DNA of 64,000 bases from Pseudoduganella armeniaca (GTDB taxonomy: Bacteria > Pseudomonadota > Gammaproteobacteria > Burkholderiales > Burkholderiaceae_D), in NCBI RefSeq assembly GCF_003028855.1, contig NZ_CP028324.1, forward strand, positions 1,674,001 to 1,738,000. The letters run 5' to 3'. Made by a program: the position numbers and the translations under genes. How positions within the stretch are numbered: the stretch's first letter is position 1; each line of letters begins with the position of its first letter. Under the pieces are notes generated by a model. It was not told the origin of the DNA and searched no databases. It worked only from the letters and a program-made list of their open reading frames with translations. Below, in pieces: positions 52,119 through 61,557 of this stretch.

Positions 52119-53513
52119 ATGACAGTATTCATACGCGGCGGTACCGTGGTCAACGCGGACCGCGCCTTCCGGGCCGACGTGCTGTGCGAAGGCGACAAGA
52201 TCGTGGCGGTCGGCGAGCAGCTGGAAGCCCGGGCCGGGGCGCAGGTGATCGACGCCGGCGGCCAGTACGTGCTGCCGGGCGGGATCGATCCGCACACGCA
52301 CATGAACCTGCCGTTCATGGGCACGGTCACGGCGGACGACTTCTTCACCGGCACGGCGGCCGGCCTGGCCGGCGGCACCACGACGATCATCGACTTCGTC
52401 ATTCCCAATCCCCAGCAATCGCTGCTAGAGGCTTATCACCAGTGGCGCGGCTGGGCGGCGAAAGCGGCCGGCGACTACACCTTCCACGTCGCCATCACGT
52501 GGTGGTCGGACCTGGTGCACGAGGAGATGGGCGAGCTGGTACGCAAGCATGGCGTGAACAGCTTCAAGCACTTCATGGCGTACAAGAACGCCATCATGGC
52601 CGACGACGAAACGCTGGTGAAGAGCTTCCGCCGTTCGCTGGAGCTGGGCGCGATCCCCACGGTGCATGCGGAGAACGGTGAACTGGTCTACCAATTGCAG
52701 CAGGACCTGTTGAAGCAGGGCCTGACGGGGCCGTCGTCGCATCCGCTGTCGCGGCCACCGGCAGTGGAGGCGGAGGCAGCCAACCGGGCCATCGCCATCG
52801 CCAGCGTGCTGCACACGCCGCTGTACATCGTGCACGTGTCGTGCAAGGAGTCGCTGGACGCCATCACGCGTGCCCGCGCCATGGGGCAACGGGTGTACGG
52901 CGAGGCGCTGGCGGGCCACCTGCTGATCGACGACAGCGTTTACCAGCACCCCGATTTCGACTTCGCGGCGGGCCACGTGATGAGCCCACCGTTCAGGAGC
53001 AAGGAACACCAGCGCGCGCTGTGGCAGGGCCTGCAGGGCGGCAACCTGCACACGACCGCCACCGACCACTGCACGTTCTGCGCGGAGCAAAAGGCGGCCG
53101 GGCGCAACGATTTCACCAGGATTCCGAACGGCTGCGGCGGCGTCGAGGAGCGTATGGCCGTGATCTGGGACGAGGGCGTCAACAAGGGCCTGCTGACGCC
53201 ATCCGAGTTCGTGCGCGTGACCTCGGCCAACGCGGCGCAGATCTTCAATATCTACCCGCGCAAGGGGCTGATTGCCGCCGGCTCCGATGCGGACCTGGTC
53301 GTGTGGGACCCGGCCGGCACCCGCACGATCTCGCAAGCGACGCAGCATGCCAAAGGCGGGTTCAATGTCTTCGAAGGGCGCACCGTGAAGGGCATCCCCA
53401 GCACCACGATTGCCGCCGGCAAGCTGGTATTCCATCGGGGCGAGCTGATGGCGGTGGAGGGCGCCGGGCGCCACATCGACCGCCCGGCCTTCGTCCCTGT
53501 CTCTGCAGGCTGA
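52119..53513 (+). CDS. hydA: Dihydropyrimidinase (D-hydantoinase)
   Basis: 464 residues from the ATG at 52119, with AGGGAG upstream. Amidohydrolase that opens dihydrouracil and dihydrothymine to N-carbamoyl-beta-amino acids. The di-zinc site: LPGGIDPHTHMNLPF (HxH ~57-59), the carbamylated lysine in NSFKHFMAYKNAIM (~147-151), His in TVHAENGEL (~185), IVHVSCKES and Asp in TTATDHCTF (~313). NGCGGVEERM is the substrate loop. It starts 20 bases after the NCS1 stop and lies 12 bases before the ureidopropionase gene. Normal length. Confidence 0.95.
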   Translation: MTVFIRGGTVVNADRAFRADVLCEGDKIVAVGEQLEARAGAQVIDAGGQYVLPGGIDPHTHMNLPFMGTVTADDFFTGTAAGLAGGTTTIIDFVIPNPQQSLLEAYHQWRGWAAKAAGDYTFHVAITWWSDLVHEEMGELVRKHGVNSFKHFMAYKNAIMADDETLVKSFRRSLELGAIPTVHAENGELVYQLQQDLLKQGLTGPSSHPLSRPPAVEAEAANRAIAIASVLHTPLYIVHVSCKESLDAITRARAMGQRVYGEALAGHLLIDDSVYQHPDFDFAAGHVMSPPFRSKEHQRALWQGLQGGNLHTTATDHCTFCAEQKAAGRNDFTRIPNGCGGVEERMAVIWDEGVNKGLLTPSEFVRVTSANAAQIFNIYPRKGLIAAGSDADLVVWDPAGTRTISQATQHAKGGFNVFEGRTVKGIPSTTIAAGKLVFHRGELMAVEGAGRHIDRPAFVPVSAG

Positions 53514-53525
53514 CAGGAGAACGAC

Positions 53526-54788
53526 ATGAACGATATCTGGAAAGGTGAAGCGCTGGCCGACCTGCGGGTGGACGGCAAGCGGCTGTGGGAGGCGTTGATG
53601 GAACTGGCGCAAATCGGCGCCACCGAGAAGGGCGGCGTCAAGCGCCTGGCGCTGACGGACCTGGACCGGCAGGGCCGCGACCTGGTGGTCGGCTGGGGCA
53701 AGGCGGCCGGGATGAGCATCACGATCGACCAGATCGGCAACGTCTTCATGCGGCGCGACGGCACCGACAACACGCTGCCCCCGGTGGTGACGGGCAGCCA
53801 TATCGACACGCAGCCCACCGGCGGCAAGTTCGACGGCAACTACGGCGTGCTGGCCGGGCTGGAGGTGGTGCGCACCCTGAACGACCGCGGCATCCGCACG
53901 CGGGCGCCGATCGAAGTCGCGTTCTGGACCAACGAGGAGGGCTCGCGCTTCGTGCCCGTGATGATGGGTTCCGGCGTGTTCTGCGGCGCGTTCACGCTGG
54001 AGCACGCGTACGCGGCCCGCGATACGGAAGGCAAGAGCGTCGGCGAAGAGCTGGAACGGATCGGCTACAAGGGCACGCAGGTGCCGGGCGACCATCCGAT
54101 CGGCGCCTATTTCGAGACCCACATCGAGCAGGGGCCGGTGCTGGAGGACGCGGACAAGGTGATCGGCGTGGTGCCGGCCGTGATGGGGCTGTCGTGGTAC
54201 GACTGCACGGTCAGCGGCATGGAGGCGCACGCCGGGCCGACGCCGATGCATCTGCGCCGCGATGCGATGCAGGTGGCGGCGCGGATCATCCCGGAAGTGG
54301 TCGCCATCGCCAACCGCTATCCGCCCTACGGCCGCGGCACGGTCGGCATGATGCAGGTGTTCCCGAACAGCCGCAACGTGATTCCCGGCCAGGTCAAGTT
54401 CAGCATCGACCTGCGCAACGTCAGCGACGCGCTGCTCAACACGATGCACGAGGAGATGGTGGGGTTCGTCGAACGCACGGCTGCCGAGACGGGACTGGAG
54501 ATCAAGCTGGAGCGGGTGTCGTACTATCCGCCTTGCCCGTTCCACCCGGACGTGGTGGGCGCGGTGCGCAATGCCACCGCGAAGCTGGGTTATTCGACGA
54601 TGGACGTGGTGTCCGGCGCGGGCCACGACGCGATCTATGCGGCGCGGCTGGCGCCCTCCGGCATGATCTTCGTGCCCTGCAAGGATGGCATCAGCCACAA
54701 CGAGATCGAGGATGCCAAGCCTGAGCACCTCGAGGCGGGGTGCAATGTGCTGCTGCATGCGATGCTGGAGCGGGCCGGGGTGGTTTGA
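53526..54788 (+). CDS. Beta-ureidopropionase / N-carbamoyl amidase, M20 zinc hydrolase
   Basis: 420 residues, HyuC/AmaB-type M20 amidohydrolase. Hydrolyses N-carbamoyl-beta-alanine to beta-alanine, CO2 and ammonia. Metal ligands: TGSHIDTQPTGGKFDGNYGV (His and Asp, ~82-101), TNEEGSRF (Glu pair, ~133-140), THIEQGPVLED (~199-209) and a final His in GISHNEIED. ACxHAGPTPM-type dimerisation loop: GMEAHAGPTPMHLRRDA. AGGAG lies before the ATG. Last gene of the pyrimidine operon; two 53-nt hairpins follow its stop. Confidence 0.94.
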   Translation: MNDIWKGEALADLRVDGKRLWEALMELAQIGATEKGGVKRLALTDLDRQGRDLVVGWGKAAGMSITIDQIGNVFMRRDGTDNTLPPVVTGSHIDTQPTGGKFDGNYGVLAGLEVVRTLNDRGIRTRAPIEVAFWTNEEGSRFVPVMMGSGVFCGAFTLEHAYAARDTEGKSVGEELERIGYKGTQVPGDHPIGAYFETHIEQGPVLEDADKVIGVVPAVMGLSWYDCTVSGMEAHAGPTPMHLRRDAMQVAARIIPEVVAIANRYPPYGRGTVGMMQVFPNSRNVIPGQVKFSIDLRNVSDALLNTMHEEMVGFVERTAAETGLEIKLERVSYYPPCPFHPDVVGAVRNATAKLGYSTMDVVSGAGHDAIYAARLAPSGMIFVPCKDGISHNEIEDAKPEHLEAGCNVLLHAMLERAGVV

Positions 54789-54793
54789 CCCCA

Positions 54794-54846
54794 GGTGACA
54801 GGCTCCCATTTTCGGGTCGGAGACCCGAAGATGGGAGCCTGTCACC
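54794..54846. repeat. 53-nt hairpin element, copy 3 (25-bp stem with one G-U pair, loop GGA)
   Basis: Left arm 54794-54818 begins GGTGACAGGC and ends GGGTC. Right arm 54822-54846 ends GCCTGTCACC. One position (T in left, G in right) would be a G-U wobble in RNA; all other pairs are perfect. It begins five bases after the ureidopropionase stop. Confidence 0.92.
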
Positions 54847-54864
54847 GTGACATGAAGCTAAGCC

Positions 54865-54917
54865 GGTGTCAGGCACCTGTTTGCGGGTCTCAGACCTGCA
54901 AACAGGTGCCTGACACC
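54865..54917. repeat. 53-nt hairpin element, copy 4 (25-bp stem with one G-U pair, loop TCA)
   Basis: Left arm 54865-54889 begins GGTGTCAGGC; right arm 54893-54917 ends GCCTGACACC, so the fifth base pair has switched from A-T to T-A on both sides. One G-U wobble near the loop. Only 18 bases from copy 3 and six bases before the convergent LysR stop. Confidence 0.92.
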
Positions 54918-54923
54918 ACGGGT

Positions 54924-55823
54924 CTAAGCCGGCGCCGCCAATACATCGACCAGCTCCCGCGCATACCCCGGCAGCTCCGCATAGCTGCGCATGCACAGCA
55001 ACAGCCGCCGGCGCGCCCACGCGTCCGTCAGCCGCACGATCTTCAGGTTGGCCGCGTCGCGCGAGCGCACCGCCGCCGACTCGGGCAGCACGGCCAGCCC
55101 GGCGCCGCTGGCGACCATGCGGCAGATGGCGTCGAAGCTGCGCAGGCGCACGCGGTAGCGCAGCCGGTGGCCCAGCCGCAGGCCCTGTTCGCCGATGTAC
55201 TGCGTCAGCGCGCTGTCGCCCGCCAGGCCGATGAAATCGTGCTCGACGCAGAGGGCGAAAGGCAGCGCCGCGTTGCGCCGCAACCCCTTCGCCAGCGGAT
55301 GGCCCGGTCCCAGCGCCAGCACCAGCCGGTCTTCCTTGAACAGTCGCGTCTCCAGGCCGCTGCTGTCCACCGCATCCGTGACGATGCCGATATCGGCCAG
55401 CCGGTCGCGCATGGCCTCGACGATGTCGGTACTGAGGCGCTCCTCCAGGTCGACGTTGACGTGCGGATGCGCGGCCATGAACGACGCCAGCATATCGGGC
55501 AGGAACTCCGTCAGCGCCGAGGTATTCGACAGCAGCCGGATATGACCTTTCAGGCCGGTGGCGTATTCGCCCAGGTCGGCGCGCATGTGCTCCATCTGCT
55601 GGGTGATCAGGCGCGCGTGATGCAGCAGGGTGCGCCCGGCCTCGGTCGGCTCGACGCCGCGGCGGTTACGCGCCAGTAGTGGCACGCCCAGGGCATCCTC
55701 CATGCCGCGGATGCGGGCGCTGGCGGAAGCAAGGGCCAGGTGGGCGTGTGCGGCGCCGGCCGTGATGCTGCCGCTTTCCGCCACGCGCAGGAACAGTTTC
55801 AGGTCGGTCAGGTCGAAGCGCAT
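54924..55823 (-). CDS. LysR-family transcriptional regulator
   Basis: 299 residues from the ATG at 55823 (MRFDLTDLKLFLRVAESGS); the frame extends 13 residues upstream to 55862 without gain. Helix-turn-helix ~1-60 with HAHLALASASARIRGMEDALG, effector domain ~90-295 (GHIRLLSNTSALTEFLPDMLA). The start is 86 bp from the divergent TauE/SafE-like transporter gene, so it is the obvious candidate regulator of that gene. Ligand unknown. Confidence 0.92.
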   Translation of the reverse strand: MRFDLTDLKLFLRVAESGSITAGAAHAHLALASASARIRGMEDALGVPLLARNRRGVEPTEAGRTLLHHARLITQQMEHMRADLGEYATGLKGHIRLLSNTSALTEFLPDMLASFMAAHPHVNVDLEERLSTDIVEAMRDRLADIGIVTDAVDSSGLETRLFKEDRLVLALGPGHPLAKGLRRNAALPFALCVEHDFIGLAGDSALTQYIGEQGLRLGHRLRYRVRLRSFDAICRMVASGAGLAVLPESAAVRSRDAANLKIVRLTDAWARRRLLLCMRSYAELPGYARELVDVLAAPA

Positions 55824-55909
55824 GGATTTCCTCAGCCTTCGGATGAGGCGAAGGCAGCGCAAGTATATTCCAGATTTTCGCCACGGCGGGCGGCTGGCAC
55901 ACTGCGGCC

Positions 55910-56650
55910 ATGGATGCCTACTTCGCCACGCACATCATTTACGTCGCCGCCGTGTTCCTGCTTGCCGGGATGGTAAAAGGCGCCACCGGCATGGGCCTGC
56001 CCACCGTTGCAATGGGCCTGCTCGGCCTCGTGATGGCGCCGATGGAGGCGGCCGCGCTGTTGGTCGTGCCTTCGTTGTTGACGAATGGTTGGCAGGTGCT
56101 GTCCGGTCGGCCGCTGTACCCACTGTGGCTGCGCCTGCGCGGCATGATGGCGGGGATCTGCCTCGGCACCCTGGTGGGCGGTGCGCTGCTGTTGCCGGCG
56201 CAGGGCGGCAGCGTCGTGCTGGGCCTGGCGCTGGTGCTGTATGGGCTGCTGGGGTTGGGCAATGTCGCCTGGTCGGTGCCGGTACGGCAAGAGCCCTGGC
56301 TGGCACCGCTGATGGGCGCGGCAACCGGCGTGCTGACGGCGGCGACTGGCGTGTTCGTGCTGCCCGCCGTACCCTACTTGCAGGCGCTGGAGTTGGACCA
56401 GGAGGAACTGGTACAGGCAATGGGGCTGTCGTTCACGGTGTCGACGTTGGCGCTGGCCGTCGTGCTGGCGGCGCACGATGCGTGGCAGCCTGCTGCTGCC
56501 GGCGCGTCGTTCCTGGCACAGCTGCCTGCCCTGGCTGGCCTGCTGCTGGGGCAGCGGTTGCGCCGGCACCTGCAGCCGCAACTTTTCAGGCGCGGCCTGT
56601 TCCTGGTCCTGCTGCTGGTTGGCGCCCACCTCGTGCTGGCAGGCCCCTGA
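55910..56650 (+). CDS. TauE/SafE (TSUP)-family membrane transporter
   Basis: 246 residues, about seven to eight membrane segments. The N-terminal half carries the conserved FLLAGMVKGATGMGLPTVAMGLLGLVM loop and LLVVPSLLTNGWQ. The second half has a related MGAATGVLTAATGVFVLPAVPYLQAL repeat, giving the two-repeat TSUP fold. TSUP proteins export sulfite or small organic acids such as sulfoacetate. Substrate unknown here. Divergent from a LysR gene and convergent with the uraD-allC gene. Confidence 0.9.
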   Translation: MDAYFATHIIYVAAVFLLAGMVKGATGMGLPTVAMGLLGLVMAPMEAAALLVVPSLLTNGWQVLSGRPLYPLWLRLRGMMAGICLGTLVGGALLLPAQGGSVVLGLALVLYGLLGLGNVAWSVPVRQEPWLAPLMGAATGVLTAATGVFVLPAVPYLQALELDQEELVQAMGLSFTVSTLALAVVLAAHDAWQPAAAGASFLAQLPALAGLLLGQRLRRHLQPQLFRRGLFLVLLLVGAHLVLAGP

Positions 56651-56653
56651 CCG

Positions 56654-58407
56654 TTACTGGCGGCGCAAGCCGCGCAGGAAGTCCAGCAGCACGTTGGCCG
56701 CCAGGTCGGCATCGTCCGCCGTCATCGTCTCCAGCGGGTTGTGACTGATGCCGCCATTGCCGCAGCGGGTGAACAGCATGGCCACGTCCGTCAGCGCCGC
56801 CATGGCCATCGCGTCATGGCCGGCGCCGGACAGCAGGTCGAAGCGCTGCAATCCCTGGCGCTCGATCGTGGCGCCCAGCTGGTCCATCAGCCACGGCGCG
56901 CATGGCGCGGCGGCCGCCTGCACGATCGGCTCGACCGCGAATTCGATGCGGCGGCGCGCGCAGATCGCCTCGATGCCGCGCAGGATATCGTCGACGGCAG
57001 CCAGGCGCATGGCATCGTCGGCGGCGCGAATGTCGAGGGACAGCTTGCAGGCACCGGGAACGACGTTGACGGAGCCGTTCGGTACCTGCAGCTGGCCGAC
57101 GGTGCCAACCAGCGCCGGCACGCCACTGCAGCGCTGCTCCACCATCAGCACGATCTCGGCCGCTGCTGCTGCCGCATCCTGGCGCATCGTCATCGGCGTG
57201 GTGCCGGCATGGCTGGCCAGGCCGGTCAGCTCGACCAGGTAGCGCGAGCTGCCGGCAATCGCCGTGACGACGCCCAGCGGCAGGCCGCGCTCCAGCAGCA
57301 CCGGCCCTTGTTCGATGTGCACCTCGACATAGGCCAGCACATCGGCTGGATCGCGCGCGAGGGCGGGAATGGCGGCGGGATCGTGGCCCGCGCCGGTCAG
57401 CGCGTCGCGCATCGTCACACCCGCGGCGTCGGTTGCCTCCAGCAGGTTCATGTCGAAGCGTCCGGTGACGGCGTTACTGCCCAGGAAGGTGCTGCGGAAA
57501 CGCACGCCTTCCTCTTCCGCGAAGCCGATCACCTCCAGGTGGTAGGGCAGCTTTTCGCCGCGCGCATGCAGCTCGTGCACGATGGCCAGCGGCAGCAGGA
57601 TGCCCAGGCGGCCGTCGTACTTGCCACCGTTGCGCACCGTGTCGTAATGCGAGCCGGTAATCAGCGTCTTCGCCTGCGGCGCATCGGACAGGTAGCGGCC
57701 GACCACGTTGCCGACCGCGTCGATCGTCACCTGCATGCCCGCTGCGCGCATCCACTGCGCGAGCTGCGCGGCCGTGCGGCGGTGCGCGTCCGTCAGGTAG
57801 GCGCAGGTCAGGCCCTCGGCGTCGTCGCTCCACTGCGCCAGTTCTTCCGCCCACTGCATGATGCGCGGGCCGTACGTCAGGTGTACCGCCAGCAGCTCGT
57901 TCAGGCGGATCTCGGCGATGCGGTGGATCTGGCGCAGGCATTCGGCCATTTCCGCCGCCGGCTGGTTCTTCAGCCGGCGCGCGAACGTGGCGATGACGGC
58001 CTGGCGCGTCAACCCCTTGCCGGTCGGCCCCTTGACGGCCAGGATGAACGGGAAACCGAACCTGGCGTTGTAATCCGCGTTCAGCCGGTGCAGGGTGGCG
58101 AATTCCTCCGGGCTGCACAGGTTCAGGCCGGAGGCGGCCTGCTCCCCGTGGACTCGGCGGTCAGCTCGCCGCGCACGGCCGCCTTGCCGGCCAGCTCGGG
58201 GTGGGCGCGGATCAGGCCCAGTTGCTCGTCCCTCGACGCCTGCGTCACCACGGCCTGCAAGGCCTGCTTCAGCGCCGTGACGGTGGCGAACGGCCTTTGT
58301 TCCGCCGCGCGCTCGGGAATCCATGGCGAATGTTCGTAGATGCCGCGCAGCGTCTCGACGAAGGCGGGCAGGGGGCAGGTGTTCAGATCGGAGAGGGTGG
58401 TCGTCAT
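56654..58407 (-). pseudogene. OHCU decarboxylase (UraD)-allantoate amidohydrolase (AllC) fusion with a one-base frameshift
   Basis: From ATG 58407, the first ~90 residues are UraD (LSDLNTCPLPAFVETLRGIYEHSPWIPERA ... LIRAHPELAGKAAV), reading to ELTAEST and then stopping at 58123. The rest of UraD (GEQAASGLNLCSPEEFATLHRLNADYNARFGFPFI) continues one frame over, then fuses to an M20 allantoate amidohydrolase ending at 56654 with GSHYDTVRNGGKYDGRLGI, AEEEGVRF and HIEQGPVLLERG. The deficit is one base in the C4 run at 58144-58147 (G4 in coding sense). Restored length ~584 residues. Together the domains complete late urate breakdown. Such fusions are known in Betaproteobacteria. Sequencing error versus true mutation cannot be decided here. 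Confidence 0.85.
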
Positions 58408-58649
58408 CGCAGGTATCCCATGGTTAACGGCGATGATAGCGCCATAAGGGATGCGGCGGCTCGACGGTGCCATATAGGCTGTATTCGGGAAAATGGATGA
58501 AACGGCAGTCGCTGACGGTGGCCTGATGGTGGCGGCGCTTGCATTCGCGATCGCCGGCGACTAGCAAACCAATAGTAATTAAAAAAATTATAACTAATGT
58601 GGCAAATAATTTATCATCACAGTCTCATTAACTTTCATTTAACAGATCG
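58408..58649. other. Divergent intergenic region before the heparinase-like gene
   Basis: 242 bp. The half next to the heparinase-like gene (about 58555-58649) is strikingly AT-rich with TATAAC at 58589-58594 as a possible -10. No gene or repeat element seen. Low GC here may mark a promoter or an insertion boundary. Confidence 0.4.
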
Positions 58650-61505
58650 ATGAAAACACATCACCGCGCTTTGCTGATGTTTACCGTCCTTCCGTTGGTC
58701 CACGCCGTTGCGCAGGCACAGACGGAAATCCGGCCTGAGACCCTGGTCGAGCTGGAAGACGCCGTATTGCCCGTTGGCTGGAGCAAGGGAACGAATGCGA
58801 CGGCTGGCCTGGGTTATGCGACCGTGACCACTGGTATCAGCCCTGTTGCCTCGTCCAGCGACCAAACCGTCGCGCCGCTGACGCTCACGCTGAAGTCCGA
58901 CCATATGGCGACCTATCACGTATGGGTACGATACTTTGCGCCGAATGGTGCTTCGGATTCGTTCTGGGCCGCCGTCGGCAGCGCGGCGTATAGCGACCGC
59001 TACACGACGAACTATACGACGCCGCAGTGGGTGAAGATCGGCACCGCGGTCGTCGACGCGGGCGGGACTGCCTCGATCAAGCTGAAATACCGCGAGACCA
59101 ATCTGCAGTTCGACAAGGTATTGGTGACCGCGCTGCCCTCGTTCACGCCGACCGGCGCCGGGACGGTTCCCACGGCAAGCAGCGCGATGCCAGCCAATCC
59201 CTACACGAACACGCCGGACGTGCTGCCGACCGGCCCGCATCCGCGCCTGTTCCTCGGTAACAGCACGGACCGCGCGTCGATCCTGGAGTCGCGCCGCCTG
59301 GCCTACCTGCCGGCGAACGTCGGCAAAACCGAATTCGACCGGCTGCGTGACTCGTGGGACACGCTGAACACCGCCGCGCACAGCGCGATCCCGGCAACGC
59401 CGACGGACCTGAAGACGCAGTGTCCCGCGTACGCGACCGCGATCCAGGCGAAAGCCTTGTATTACCAGCTGGACGGCGACAGCACGCTGGCCAAGGAGGC
59501 GGTAACGATGATGCGCACGTACATGGATGCGTGCGGCTTCGAACTCGATGGCAACGGCAAACGTGTGCCGATGTCGGCGCGCCCCGCCGGCGACATGATC
59601 ACGCTGAGCGCCCTGGTCTACGACTGGTGCACCCCATACGTTTCCGAGGCCGACACCCAGCTGTACCTGCGCCGCTTCCTGGAGCTGGCGCCGATGGAAA
59701 TCGGCTTTCCGCCCGAGCGGCAGGGGCATCTGGTGGGACACGGCAGCGAACATCAATTGATGCGCGACCAGCTGAGCGCGGGGATCGCGTTCTATGAAAA
59801 GGAGCCGCGCATCTACGAGATCGCCGGCGCAAAGTTCTTCCGCGACTTCGTACCGGCGCGACGCGACTACCTGTACAAGAGTGGCGCGTTCCACCAGGGT
59901 CCTTCGTATGGACAGGCGCGCTTCACGTCGGACATGTTCGCCGCATGGATCTTCCGCCGCATGGCGGGCGTGGACGTGTTTGGCGACAAAGGCAAGGACG
60001 TGCTGTACCACGCGATCCATATGCGCCGCCCGGACGGCCAGTTGATGCGCGACGGTGATACGTTCGATGGCGTGTACACCCCGCATGGCTGGTACTGGTT
60101 CCAACCGACGCCGTACATGCTGGCCGCGAGCTACTTCCGTGACCCCTATCTGCAGGCCGAGTATGCGCGCCAGGTGGCCGTGCAGGGCAAGGGAGCCGAC
60201 AATCTGTGGCGCGTTCTGTTCAGCGACCTGTCGGTCCCGGCCGGCACCAAGTCACTGCCGTGGACGACCTTCTACGGCGAGCCGGCCGGCTACATGGTGG
60301 CCCGCACGGGCGCGCCGGTGACGAAGGTGGACCTGGCTTCCAACACGGTCGTGGCGACGATGAAGGTGGGTCATACCAACTTCGCCAACCACCAGCATCT
60401 CGACGCCGGTCACTTCCAGCTGTACTACAAGGGCGGCCTGGCGATCGATTCCGGCATCTACGAGGGCAAGATCGGCACCCAGGACTCCGGTTACGGCTCG
60501 CCACACGACAAAAACTACCACAAGCGCACGATCGCGCACAACGCGATGCTGGTGTTCCAGCCTGGCGAGAAGTTTGCGGATACGCCAGCGAACGACGGTG
60601 GCCAGCGCTTCATCCTGCACGAACCGAAGTCGCTGCAGGAACTGGACACGTGGTCAGAGCCCTACCACTACGGCGGCAATATCCGCCACCGTATCGGCCC
60701 GGACACGAAACAGCCTGCCTTCAGCTACCTGACGGGCAACCTGCACGATGCCTACACGGACAAGGTGGCCAACTACCAGCGTTCGTTCGTGTTCCTGAAC
60801 CTGAACCGCACGGACGTGCCGGCGGCTCTGGTGGTGTTCGACCGCATCCGCTCGTCGCAGCCGACGTACCGCAAGAGCTGGCTGCTGCACAGCGTGGGTG
60901 AACCGATCGTCAACGAGGCAGCCAAGACGATCACGATCGAGCGCCGCGACCAGGGCTACAACGGCAAACTGGTGAATCGCACGCTGTTGCCGGCCCAGGT
61001 GCAGTACAAGAAGTATGGGCAAGCGGGCGAGGAATACCTGGTGCCGAACACCGATGGCACGGCGATGGTCAACTACCCGGTCGCGGTGAAATACGAGCGT
61101 AACAGCGAAGAAGCGGGCCCGTGGCGCATGGAAGTGTCGCCATCTGCCCCGCAGGAATCGGACCTGATGCTGAACGTGATGCAGGTGATGGACGCGAACG
61201 GCACCGCCGTTCCGGTGCCTGTCGATCTGCTGCAGTCGGCCCAATTCGTCGGTGCGCGCGTGGCCAACCGCGTCGTGCTGTTCGGTAAGGGCGAAACAAG
61301 CGTGGGCACGGGTGCGAGCTTCCTCCTGCTGGCCGAGCCGGCGGATGTGTTGATCGCCGACCTGCAGCCTGGCACCTGGCAGGTGAAGAAGAACGGCGTG
61401 CTGCAAGCGGGCAGCTACGTCGTCGGCGCCGACGATGGCACCATCTACCTGCAGGCGCAAGGCGCGGGTGCGTACGAGCTGGTGCTCGTCAAGCCCGCTC
61501 TGTAA
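58650..61505 (+). CDS. Exported heparinase II/III-family protein (polysaccharide lyase-like)
   Basis: 951 residues. Signal peptide MKTHHRALLMFTVLPLVHAVAQA (cleavage ~23). An N-terminal beta-sandwich, carbohydrate-binding-like domain (~25-165) starts ETLVELEDAVLPVGWS. A linker leads to an alpha/alpha toroid (~190-560, with GSEHQLMRDQLSAGIAFYEKEPRIYE and GPSYGQARFTSDMFAAWI). Then a heparinase-II-type beta domain follows, with TNFANHQHLDAGHFQLYYKG (~590-609), which carries the conserved His/His/Asp of the family. It likely cleaves a uronic-acid polysaccharide. Not related to nucleic-acid metabolism; no other polysaccharide-utilisation genes are adjacent. Followed by a hairpin shared with the LysR 3' end. 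Confidence 0.85.
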   Translation: MKTHHRALLMFTVLPLVHAVAQAQTEIRPETLVELEDAVLPVGWSKGTNATAGLGYATVTTGISPVASSSDQTVAPLTLTLKSDHMATYHVWVRYFAPNGASDSFWAAVGSAAYSDRYTTNYTTPQWVKIGTAVVDAGGTASIKLKYRETNLQFDKVLVTALPSFTPTGAGTVPTASSAMPANPYTNTPDVLPTGPHPRLFLGNSTDRASILESRRLAYLPANVGKTEFDRLRDSWDTLNTAAHSAIPATPTDLKTQCPAYATAIQAKALYYQLDGDSTLAKEAVTMMRTYMDACGFELDGNGKRVPMSARPAGDMITLSALVYDWCTPYVSEADTQLYLRRFLELAPMEIGFPPERQGHLVGHGSEHQLMRDQLSAGIAFYEKEPRIYEIAGAKFFRDFVPARRDYLYKSGAFHQGPSYGQARFTSDMFAAWIFRRMAGVDVFGDKGKDVLYHAIHMRRPDGQLMRDGDTFDGVYTPHGWYWFQPTPYMLAASYFRDPYLQAEYARQVAVQGKGADNLWRVLFSDLSVPAGTKSLPWTTFYGEPAGYMVARTGAPVTKVDLASNTVVATMKVGHTNFANHQHLDAGHFQLYYKGGLAIDSGIYEGKIGTQDSGYGSPHDKNYHKRTIAHNAMLVFQPGEKFADTPANDGGQRFILHEPKSLQELDTWSEPYHYGGNIRHRIGPDTKQPAFSYLTGNLHDAYTDKVANYQRSFVFLNLNRTDVPAALVVFDRIRSSQPTYRKSWLLHSVGEPIVNEAAKTITIERRDQGYNGKLVNRTLLPAQVQYKKYGQAGEEYLVPNTDGTAMVNYPVAVKYERNSEEAGPWRMEVSPSAPQESDLMLNVMQVMDANGTAVPVPVDLLQSAQFVGARVANRVVLFGKGETSVGTGASFLLLAEPADVLIADLQPGTWQVKKNGVLQAGSYVVGADDGTIYLQAQGAGAYELVLVKPAL

Positions 61506-61524
61506 CAGGCCTGCGTTGCAGACT

Positions 61525-61557
61525 GCTGGCCGGGCGCTGCTTCAGCGCCCGGCCAGC
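61525..61557. terminator. Bidirectional hairpin between heparinase-like and LysR genes
   Basis: A perfect 14-bp stem (61525-61538 with 61544-61557, loop GCTTC). Its right arm includes the last codons of the convergent LysR gene. No T-tract on either side, so terminator function is uncertain. Confidence 0.45.

Noticed and set aside
56654..58324. Single 556-residue protein starting upstream at 58324
   Set aside because: Its first ~60 residues are the wrong-frame reading of UraD; the true N-terminus is in the other frame from 58407.
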